Source: Bdellovibrio sp. ArHS
Lineage (GTDB): Bacteria; Bdellovibrionota; Bdellovibrionia; Bdellovibrionales; Bdellovibrionaceae
Reading direction: 5' to 3'
NCBI RefSeq assembly: GCF_000786105.1
Contig: NZ_JTEV01000031.1
Location: 1-43,788, forward strand
DNA length: 43,788 bases
In this document: positions 16,824-23,522 of the stretch, in pieces
How positions within the stretch are numbered: position 1 is the first letter of the stretch
How the letters are laid out: every line of letters begins with the position of its first letter
The notes under the pieces: model-generated
Told to the model about the DNA's origin: nothing
Seen by the model: only the letters and a program-made list of their open reading frames with translations
Database searches by the model: none
Translations under genes and position numbers: made by a program

Positions 16824-17414
16824 ATGGCATTACCCGTACCCAAAGATGGCAACGTTGTCGTTGCCGAAATTCGCAAGCAGGAAGAGACCGCATTCTTTGA
16901 TGTCGGTGTGGATAAAGCTGAATTCGGGCGTCCCGATTCTTTGCGCTACAATATTCTTACGTGGGTCCTTGACGAACGCTATGACCGAGCTATTGAAGAA
17001 CTTAAAGACTTTCTTGAAAAGCCGTCCGAATATCCCAATTTTAAATCAAAAATCACACGTTACATTCATCACTCCGTGGATTTGATCTATGCGATCAAAG
17101 CGAAGCGAAGTTTTCCTGGGATTAATTCTTTGACGCGCGCTAAGCAGCAAGAGTTGCGCGAAAAATTCAAAGAACACTTTAGAGAGCTGCAGTATGTGCT
17201 TAAAATCGTTGAAAAAATTCAGGGTGATTTGCGTGTTCAAGACGTGCGTTCGACCATCTATGTGGTGAAGGCAATGTGGTTTGCTGTTTTGGCCGTGATT
17301 ATTTTGGCCTTCTGGTTGGATATCGTCCACGGTCTGGCAAAGACAAGCTTCTTGGTCTTTGATGACGGATTCAGCAAGATGGCAAATTGGCTCGCTGAAG
17401 CCATCGGTTTCTAA
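16824..17414 (+). CDS. membrane-anchored protein of unknown function
   Basis: A 196-residue protein, mostly helical and charged. A single strong transmembrane segment lies at about 147-167 (VVKAMWFAVLAVIILAFWL), followed by a short amphipathic tail. Most of the protein would be on one side of the inner membrane, probably the cytoplasm since there is no signal peptide. No family is recognised. The ATG has AAAGGACAG upstream. Its stop lies three bases from the stop of the convergent VKOR-DsbA gene. Confidence 0.7.
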   Translation: MALPVPKDGNVVVAEIRKQEETAFFDVGVDKAEFGRPDSLRYNILTWVLDERYDRAIEELKDFLEKPSEYPNFKSKITRYIHHSVDLIYAIKAKRSFPGINSLTRAKQQELREKFKEHFRELQYVLKIVEKIQGDLRVQDVRSTIYVVKAMWFAVLAVIILAFWLDIVHGLAKTSFLVFDDGFSKMANWLAEAIGF

Positions 17415-17417
17415 GGA

Positions 17418-18623
17418 CTATTTTAAACTTCTATAAGCGGCTTCCAAGATAGGAATCAATTGTCCGCCACTCAAAAGTTTACCATTAGCGAAAACAGTCG
17501 GAGTTCCCTGAATTTGGGCTGTTTCACCCTCTTTGGCCATCTTGCGAATCAGTTCGGCAGTCGTAGGGTCTTTAACACAAGCTTTCAACTCTTCAAGAGC
17601 TAATCCCGTAGACTTAGAAACATCTTCAAGGTTTTTATCTAAGTTGCCAGCGCGGATGATTTCTTCCTGATTTTCAAAAAAATAGTCGTGGGCCGCCCAA
17701 CCTTTTTGCCCCATTTTTTCCGCGCACATGACTGCCGAGGCAAGGCCGCAGGAAATCCCGTCGCCGCCGCCGCGAATGGCTTCGTTGCAAGTGCCATCAA
17801 GCGGGAAAGGCTTGAAGATCAGTTTGACGTCGGGATGACTATTGGCAAAAGCATGAAGTGTTGGAGCTGCATGTTTACAGTGAGGACAGCGGAAATCCGC
17901 AAATTCAACAATGGTCATGACGGGATCTGAGGAGCCTTTTTGCATCGACAATCCTGCGGTCAGGTCGAAGCTTTGTTGCGGAGCTGCCAGCCAATAAGCC
18001 ACTTTTTCTTTGGCTAACTTTTCGATGTCTGAAAGACCGTGGCTTTCGAGATACATAATGTTTCCCAGAAAAGCGAAAGCGGGGATGGCCAAAACAAATC
18101 CGCCAACCCATTTTTCAGCGGTGAAAATATCCTTGGTGTCCTCGATAAGTTGGTTCACGGAAAGATCTTCAGCCCCCAACCAAGCGCCAATAAAACCGAT
18201 GATGGAAAGAACATAGGCGGCCATGCAGAAAATGCAGAGATTGCTCATGAAGGAAAGGGAAATCAGGGCCATTGCGATAGTACCCAGGATGGTAAGTCCC
18301 GAGAAAAGGAACGCATAACGCGATGTTTTTGCGCGATCCTGAACCATATTAAGGCGGGTTACAGCTAAGAAGTAAAGAAGGACGATGTTGGTGACCACTC
18401 CCCAAAGCGCGACAGGAACGCCGAAAAGAGCTGAGTATTTGCTGGCCGTGACAGCATCGCAGTTAAGAACTTCGTTGATGTTGCAGATGGAACCGCCTTC
18501 CGCGGTGCCGTACTTCAAGCCGTAGTAGTGAAGTGTCAGATAGAGGTGGACTCCGATCGCTATCAGAGTGGCGACCAGGGCAAGGTTCAAAAACTTGTTT
18601 TTGCTGGATGCTGTGTTTTTCAT
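17418..18623 (-). CDS. fused VKOR / DsbA-like disulfide-forming protein
   Basis: About 401 residues combining two redox modules. Residues 10-150 form a four-to-five-helix vitamin K epoxide reductase-like domain. Its loop Cys pair is at 47 and 55 (SICNINEVLNCDAV) and its active-site CIFC at 130-133. After another helix (172-190), a DsbA/thioredoxin-fold domain begins near 235 with CPHC at 246-249, and a cis-Pro loop GTPTVF lies near the C-terminus. The fusion would oxidise periplasmic proteins and pass electrons to quinone without a separate DsbB. A TTG at 18659 would add 12 residues. The ATG at 18623 is preferred although its GGGAG is unusually close. Confidence 0.9.
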   Translation of the reverse strand: MKNTASSKNKFLNLALVATLIAIGVHLYLTLHYYGLKYGTAEGGSICNINEVLNCDAVTASKYSALFGVPVALWGVVTNIVLLYFLAVTRLNMVQDRAKTSRYAFLFSGLTILGTIAMALISLSFMSNLCIFCMAAYVLSIIGFIGAWLGAEDLSVNQLIEDTKDIFTAEKWVGGFVLAIPAFAFLGNIMYLESHGLSDIEKLAKEKVAYWLAAPQQSFDLTAGLSMQKGSSDPVMTIVEFADFRCPHCKHAAPTLHAFANSHPDVKLIFKPFPLDGTCNEAIRGGGDGISCGLASAVMCAEKMGQKGWAAHDYFFENQEEIIRAGNLDKNLEDVSKSTGLALEELKACVKDPTTAELIRKMAKEGETAQIQGTPTVFANGKLLSGGQLIPILEAAYRSLK

Positions 18624-18705
18624 GCTCCCATTGAATCGTAGATTCGTGTTTGAAATCAATCAAAATTATGTAAAAATCGGAAGCACGCTATCAAGGAAGA
18701 CAGCA

Positions 18706-20340
18706 TTGAACGACTTACAGAAGTGGATTCGCATCCGCAAAGAGCTTTATCTCCAAATGCAACGCCAGGTTCGCCATAGGTTGGGCGAGGACACGCCTGA
18801 GCTGATGCGCTATCATAAGGTTTATAATAAAGAGTTTCTCAAAAAATGGACGGCGTCCAATAAAGAAGCTCTTTGGGATCAGATGGCGCAATCCCAAGTG
18901 GTGATGATCGGTGATTTTCACGCGCTTCATCAGTCGCAAAAAGCCCAGGTTCGGGTGCTGCGCAGTCTGCCTAAAAATCGCCCCGTGGTGCTTGCGGTGG
19001 AGTTCTTCGAAGCGGCGGACCAGGAAAAAATTGATAAATATCTGTCTGGGAAGTTGTCGGAAAAAGAGTTTTTGAAGGCCGTACAATGGCAGACAAAATG
19101 GGGATTTCCCTGGGAGCATTACCGTCCGCTGATGCGTTGGGCACAGAAACATAAGATTTCTGTGCGCGGACTCAATAAAAGCTATAAAAAGCGCACCGCT
19201 ATCACCTTAAAGTCGCGAGATATTTTTGCAGGTCGAAAGATTGCAGATCTGGTGCAAGAGTTCCCCGAACATTTAATTTTCGTTATCTATGGTGATCTGC
19301 ATTTGGCGTCGTCACATATTCCCGAAGAAATCACCAAAGTTTTAGGGAAGTCTTTTGCTAAGAAAATTCTCCGTTTGTTTCAAAATTCCGAATCTATTTA
19401 TTTTCAGTTGTTGAATAAGGAATTAGAAGCAACCACCGATCTGGTGCGATTGTCGCAGAATGCTTTTTGTCTGATGAGCGTTCCGCCTTGGGTGAAGTGG
19501 CAGAACTATCTGATGTATCTGGAGCAGACTTACGATGTTGGCTTGCAGGATATAGATGACGAAGACGATGAAGATGAGCATCTGGATTACACGGATCACG
19601 TGGGCCGCTATGTTAAAATCATTTCTGATGAGTTGGGCTTGAATGTCGGAATCGACGCGCTGTCCGTTTATACAGCCCGTGATAGCTCTTTTTGGATGCA
19701 GGTGCGGGAAAATTATGACGTCAAAACGCAACGCTGGATCGAGACTCTTATTGCCGAGGGCAACTCTTTCTATCTTCCGGAAATCAAGGCCGCCTATTTG
19801 GCGCGCGGAACTGTGAATCATGCGGCATCTTTGGCCATGCGATACATTCATGCGCAGGTCAGCAAGATGGAGACGACTCTGAAGGATGTTCCGGCGGATT
19901 TTTTAAGTCTCATCTGGCTGGAGGGGACGGCCTACTTCGGCTCCAAGATAATCAACCACAAAAGAAAGACTGACACGATTGCTGATATCAAAGCGTCGTT
20001 AGCGGCGCGAGGTCCTTCTGAAATGGGTAAAGAGGCCTTGCAGTTGGCACTAGCGCAAAAGATGCATGAATTGATGGTGATTACCGGAGTTCCTGGTCAT
20101 CGCCTGCAGGCGATGCCGCGAAAAAAGTGGAGTTATATGATTGCCGCTCAATTGTTGGGTGGAATGCTGGGGGAGCGACTTTACAACGGCTACCGAAAGA
20201 AAATGGTTTCCACGCAAACCCTGCGAAGTTTTCTTGTGAAGCCTTTAGATAGCAAACATTTTTCGGTGGCTTACTATGATATGCTGGAAGTGATTGAAAG
20301 TTTACCCGCGCTTTTTCACAGTAAGAAGGAAAAGTTATGA
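18706..20340 (+). CDS. ChaN-like (EreA/ChaN superfamily) cytoplasmic protein with long C-terminal extension
   Basis: A 544-residue protein. Residues about 60-215 match the ChaN/DUF399 pattern: VVMIGDFHALHQ (His72), AVEFFE (Glu99), a W-rich middle and YGDLHLASSHIP (His199, His204). ChaN of Campylobacter binds haem and is a lipoprotein, but this protein has no signal peptide. The C-terminal 330 residues, including an acidic run near 285-295 (DDEDDEDEHLD), are unassigned. A TTG start at 18706 is chosen because AAGGAAGA lies five bases upstream. The open frame from 18568 runs over the start of the divergent VKOR-DsbA gene. It overlaps the GYF_2 gene by four bases. Confidence 0.75.
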   Translation: MNDLQKWIRIRKELYLQMQRQVRHRLGEDTPELMRYHKVYNKEFLKKWTASNKEALWDQMAQSQVVMIGDFHALHQSQKAQVRVLRSLPKNRPVVLAVEFFEAADQEKIDKYLSGKLSEKEFLKAVQWQTKWGFPWEHYRPLMRWAQKHKISVRGLNKSYKKRTAITLKSRDIFAGRKIADLVQEFPEHLIFVIYGDLHLASSHIPEEITKVLGKSFAKKILRLFQNSESIYFQLLNKELEATTDLVRLSQNAFCLMSVPPWVKWQNYLMYLEQTYDVGLQDIDDEDDEDEHLDYTDHVGRYVKIISDELGLNVGIDALSVYTARDSSFWMQVRENYDVKTQRWIETLIAEGNSFYLPEIKAAYLARGTVNHAASLAMRYIHAQVSKMETTLKDVPADFLSLIWLEGTAYFGSKIINHKRKTDTIADIKASLAARGPSEMGKEALQLALAQKMHELMVITGVPGHRLQAMPRKKWSYMIAAQLLGGMLGERLYNGYRKKMVSTQTLRSFLVKPLDSKHFSVAYYDMLEVIESLPALFHSKKEKL

Positions 20341-20753
20341 AGAACAACTCTTGGTATTACAACAAAAACCTAAAGCCGCAGGGACCGGTGTCGTTACAGG
20401 AAATGCGTGCACTTATTCATCGCGGTGAGGTGGGTCCATACGATTTAGTCTGCTGCGCTCGTGACAGTGTTTGGAAAGCCACCTGTGAGTTTGCGGAATT
20501 TGAGCGCTCTCTGTTTCCGGCAGTGCAAGTTTTTGTGCCGGGAGAAGAGGTGGCGCAGGATGAACGAGAGTGGGTTTTGTTAAGCCCTTCCGAGACGGGA
20601 AAAAGTCTTATTCAGGAAGGTCCCTTTTCAGTTCGTGAACTGCGGGATATGTTGATAAATAAAAAAATTGTAGGAGAGCAATATATCTGGAAGTCAGGCC
20701 TGAGCGGGTGGTGTCGACTGCAAGATCGACCTGAGTTTTCAGAGTTAGTTTAA
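20337..20753 (+). CDS. double GYF_2-domain protein
   Basis: A 138-residue protein made of two GYF_2-like modules. The first (about 4-60) reads WYYNKNLKPQGPVSLQEMRALIHRGEV. The second (about 78-135) has LIQEGPFSVRELRDMLINKKI and ends with a WKSGLSGW motif. GYF_2 domains are protein-interaction modules common in Bdellovibrio and myxobacteria and often bind proline-rich segments. ATGA overlap with the ChaN-like gene indicates translational coupling and a possible physical partner. It is convergent with hup, overlapping by nine bases. Confidence 0.75.
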   Translation: MKNNSWYYNKNLKPQGPVSLQEMRALIHRGEVGPYDLVCCARDSVWKATCEFAEFERSLFPAVQVFVPGEEVAQDEREWVLLSPSETGKSLIQEGPFSVRELRDMLINKKIVGEQYIWKSGLSGWCRLQDRPEFSELV

Positions 20754-21017
20754 AGCGTCTTTAAAATCCTTGCCCGGTTTGAAGCGGGGAACATAGGCGC
20801 TGGGGATTTTCACGGTTTCACCGGTTTTAGGGTTGCGACCTTGGCGAGGTTTGCGCGCGCTACGTGAGAACGTTCCAAAGCCAACCAGTTTAACCTCATC
20901 ACCTTTTTTAAGAGCTTCTTGGATCACTTTTAAAGTGGCATCGAGAATCTGTTCGGATTGACTTTTTGTCGACTTGGTTTTTTCAGCGACAAGTTCAACC
21001 AATTGTGCTTTGTTCAT
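20745..21017 (-). CDS. hup: DNA-binding protein HU
   Basis: A 90-residue HU/IHF-family nucleoid protein. It contains MNKAQLVELVAEKTKSTKSQ, the GFGTF turn (LVGFGTFSRSARKPRQGRNPKTGE) and a C-terminal helix. The DNA-minor-groove arm carries the RNPKTG motif with its Pro. The open frame extends to 21098, but the ATG at 21017 gives the family N-terminus and has GAAGGAAG eight bases upstream. That site lies inside a small hairpin. It is probably HU rather than IHF, from length and the absence of IHF-specific flanks. Confidence 0.95.
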   Translation of the reverse strand: MNKAQLVELVAEKTKSTKSQSEQILDATLKVIQEALKKGDEVKLVGFGTFSRSARKPRQGRNPKTGETVKIPSAYVPRFKPGKDFKDALN

Positions 21018-21028
21018 TGCGCAGGCTT

Positions 21029-21042
21029 CCTTCAATCGAAGG
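21029..21042 (-). promoter_or_regulatory. hairpin over the hup ribosome-binding site
   Basis: On the minus strand CCTTC (21042-21038) pairs with GAAGG (21033-21029) around GATT. The second arm is the core of the Shine-Dalgarno sequence, so the fold would reduce HU translation. The stem has only five pairs. Confidence 0.35.
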
Positions 21043-21208
21043 TTCAAACTAAGAGTCACATCAAAATTGGTCAAGTGAAATACGATAAATGAAAACAACC
21101 GGTCTAGTGCCCTCTCAGAGCGAGGAAGTACTTGGGAGTATTTGTAACGCAGTTATGAACTATTGGATGTGATGCAGAAAAAAACAAACTGTTAAGGATC
21201 AGCTTTTC

Positions 21209-21238
21209 AATATTAGACGATGTCTAATATTCTTAGAC
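21209..21238. promoter_or_regulatory. 23-base perfect dyad plus a third half-site (operator candidate)
   Basis: AATATTAGAC (21209-21218), GAT and GTCTAATATT (21222-21231) form a perfect dyad. A third TTAGAC (21233-21238) repeats the half-site exactly 20 bases after the first, two helical turns. It ends 21 bases before the next start codon. No T-run follows, so it is an operator candidate rather than a terminator. Confidence 0.55.
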
Positions 21239-21259
21239 AAATATCCAGGAGACACATTG

Positions 21260-21970
21260 ATGAGCCTGTTTTCCCTAATTCTAATATCTTATTTCGCGAC
21301 GGCCCAGACAGTTTCGACAGCCACTCTTTACGATTTAAAATCGGCTCAGACAAAAAAACTATATATTCTTGAAGTCTCTTTGGTCGGAGATGAATTGCTT
21401 CGCAGCGAAGCCGTGTACAAGGATCTTCAGGGGAACACGGTCGTTAAAGAGCGAGGGTTGGTTGAAAATGCTGAGTTGAAAAGTTATGAAATTGAGCGCC
21501 CTCAAACCTCTGAAAAAGGGCGGTTCTTCGTTGAGGGTGATAAAATCTATTTTGAGTATGTCGGTGCGAACGGCAAGAAAAAAACCTCTGAAGAAAAGCG
21601 ACGCGGCCTGCTGCTTTCAACCGCCAACTTCAATCCTGTCGTCAAAGCCCACTGGCAGGAGCTTGCCTCTGGTCAGGAGCTTGATGTGCGCTTTGCGGTG
21701 TGGGATCGACTGGAAACTGTCGGCTTTACCCTTAAAAAAATGGGGGATCAGAACAAGGACTCGGATAAATGGATGGAGTTGCGAATGAAGCCCACGAGTT
21801 TCGTGATTGCCGCCCTTGTGGATCCCATTTATCTTTGGTATTCCCACGAGTCGAAGAAGCTCATGCTGATGAAAGGTCGTGTTGCGCCAAAGATTCAGGT
21901 GGGCGATCGCTGGAAAGATCTCGATGCGGAAGTGGTCTATACTTATGGCCAGCAGGCCGTCTCAAAATAA
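21260..21970 (+). CDS. secreted protein of unknown function
   Basis: A 236-residue protein with a short signal peptide (MSLFSLILISYFATAQ, cleavage near 16). The mature part is beta-rich and ends with a DVRFAVWDRLETVGF...AELY-like layout (here VGDRWKDLDAEVVYTYG) vaguely similar to DUF3108-type periplasmic proteins, but I do not claim that family. The ATG at 21260 has AGGAGA seven bases upstream; a TTG one codon earlier is less well spaced. It begins a same-strand run of four envelope or coiled-coil genes ending in pyk. Confidence 0.7.
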   Translation: MSLFSLILISYFATAQTVSTATLYDLKSAQTKKLYILEVSLVGDELLRSEAVYKDLQGNTVVKERGLVENAELKSYEIERPQTSEKGRFFVEGDKIYFEYVGANGKKKTSEEKRRGLLLSTANFNPVVKAHWQELASGQELDVRFAVWDRLETVGFTLKKMGDQNKDSDKWMELRMKPTSFVIAALVDPIYLWYSHESKKLMLMKGRVAPKIQVGDRWKDLDAEVVYTYGQQAVSK

Positions 21971-21993
21971 AACAGCCCTTTCAGTCTCAATTT

Positions 21994-22013
21994 TTATCGG
22001 TTTTCGCCGATAA
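21994..22013 (+). repeat. hairpin ahead of the TPR gene
   Basis: TTATCGG (21994-22000) and CCGATAA (22007-22013) pair around TTTTCG, directly upstream of the GTGAGG ribosome-binding site of the gene at 22021. There is no T-run after the stem. Transcription is therefore expected to continue, and the hairpin may protect or set the mRNA end. Confidence 0.45.
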
Positions 22014-22020
22014 GTGAGGC

Positions 22021-22701
22021 ATGAAGAATCAAAATGCTTTTTTCATAGCTTTCTGTTTGTCCCTCACGGTAGGGATTGTCGGGGCTTATGCCTCGTTTGT
22101 TGGTTATTTTAATGGCCATGAACAGTATGAATTAAAGCTCGCGCATTTACAAAAACAGGTGGAAAAAGAGAAGTTTAACAACTCTCTTTTAACTTACCAG
22201 TTGAAGGACTTTCAGCAGACTGTGGCGCAGATTCTTCCGGACGATAAAAAACTTCAAGCGAAGTATGAACTTAAGAATTTATCCTCTATTGTGCGTTCAC
22301 CAGCCAGCGAAGATTCTTTGGATCTTTCTGGAGTTCTTTTTGAAAAAGGAAAGAAGAACTTTAATAGTCGCGATTATGACAAGGCGATCGGGGAGTTTAA
22401 TGAACTTCTTGAGAAGTATCCGCTTTCACAGCATGTGGTCGAATCCCACTTTTTCATTGCGGAAAGCTATTTTCTAAAAAAAGACTATCGCAACAGTCTT
22501 GCGCAAATTGACTCGATGGTGACTTTGTTTCCACAGCATGAACTGACGGGCTTTATTCTATTAAGAATGGGGCAGATCAGCGAATTTAACAATCAGACTG
22601 AAGAAGCTTCGGAAATCTATAAAACAGTTTTCAAAAACTTCAAAAATGACGACTTGAAAAAACAAGCTCGTAAGCTGGCGCAAAGTGTAGAGTATAAATG
22701 A
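22021..22701 (+). CDS. membrane-anchored TPR protein (YbgF/CpoB-like)
   Basis: A 226-residue protein. An N-terminal anchor or uncleaved signal (about 6-28) is followed by a coiled coil (about 38-70). TPR repeats follow from about 108, including LFEKGKKNFNSRDYDKAIGEFNELLEKYP, SHFFIAESYFLKKDYRNSLAQIDSMVTLFP and LRMGQISEFNNQTEEASEIY. The layout coiled coil plus TPR resembles CpoB/YbgF of the Tol-Pal system, but tol genes are not adjacent, so only the general class is claimed. It overlaps the next gene by four bases (ATGA). Confidence 0.75.
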   Translation: MKNQNAFFIAFCLSLTVGIVGAYASFVGYFNGHEQYELKLAHLQKQVEKEKFNNSLLTYQLKDFQQTVAQILPDDKKLQAKYELKNLSSIVRSPASEDSLDLSGVLFEKGKKNFNSRDYDKAIGEFNELLEKYPLSQHVVESHFFIAESYFLKKDYRNSLAQIDSMVTLFPQHELTGFILLRMGQISEFNNQTEEASEIYKTVFKNFKNDDLKKQARKLAQSVEYK

Positions 22702-23435
22702 AGAAGTTCTTTCGTGTTCTGATCTTTATCCTGGCTTTTCAGATGGAAGTGCGGGTGCGCGCTTCCGGAGATTTTTTGCAGCAACCGACGGAGTGTCTGA
22801 AAGCCCAGGAAGCCTGCGCCGTCCAGGTGATCGGAAAGTCTCTTCACTATTCAAGCAAAACTTTAAAGATGCACGCTAAAGAGGGTTCAACGCTGGTAAG
22901 ACTTTCCCCAACACAATGGCGTTTTGTCAGTGGGGCTCTGTGGTTGGAAAACTCTCGCAATGTGGAAGTCGAGACATTGTATGGAAGTTTAAAGGCGACG
23001 CAAGGGCAGTATTTCGTTATCGAACAAGGCCATCGTGTGGTGATCCGTAACATGGATGCGACGTTGTCAGTGACGTTGCGAGACGGAAAAACGTTGCGCT
23101 TGCCTGAGGGCTTTGAATTCTGGATTGCCGGTCTGAATTCCAAAGGTCAGTCTGACTATGGCATGATTCAGCCCGTGGACATGAAAGCTCACTTGCCGCT
23201 GTGGAATTCCCTGTATGAAGGTTCTAAAAAGGACTTCATCACTTTGGTTTCTCACCTGCGCGAAAATTGGGGTGATTTGACGGAAAAAAGCGCCTTGATT
23301 TATCAAAATGCGGTGGAGCGGGAAATCGCTTCTGAAAAAGAAAAAGAGCGCGCCGAACAAGCTCGCAAAGCCCGCATTCAGGCGGAACGCCAGGAAATGA
23401 AGCGTCTTTATCACGAACGAGTGTTTGAACGCTAG
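22698..23435 (+). CDS. secreted FecR-like protein with charged C-terminal helix
   Basis: A 245-residue protein with a signal peptide (ends RVRAS near 23). Residues about 55-130 form a beta-rich stretch (FVSGALWLENSRNVEVETLYGSLKATQGQYFVIEQGHRVVIRNMD) resembling FecR-domain proteins of the periplasm. A C-terminal Lys/Glu/Arg helix follows (about 200-245). FecR domains are often signal-sensing or peptidoglycan-linked; no sigma factor or TonB receptor is adjacent. Four-base overlap with the TPR gene suggests that the two products act together in the envelope. Confidence 0.65.
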   Translation: MKKFFRVLIFILAFQMEVRVRASGDFLQQPTECLKAQEACAVQVIGKSLHYSSKTLKMHAKEGSTLVRLSPTQWRFVSGALWLENSRNVEVETLYGSLKATQGQYFVIEQGHRVVIRNMDATLSVTLRDGKTLRLPEGFEFWIAGLNSKGQSDYGMIQPVDMKAHLPLWNSLYEGSKKDFITLVSHLRENWGDLTEKSALIYQNAVEREIASEKEKERAEQARKARIQAERQEMKRLYHERVFER

Positions 23436-23522
23436 ACTCCGGTCCTGTTTTTAAAATCCGACACTGCTGAATTGAAGTTTCTTCCAAAGACTAATGTTAA
23501 TCTGAGGTCTGGGAGGATAAGG

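Noticed and set aside
16798-17085. 95-codon frame overlapping the membrane-anchored protein gene
   Set aside because: It lies in another frame of a gene with better start and composition, and its product looks random.
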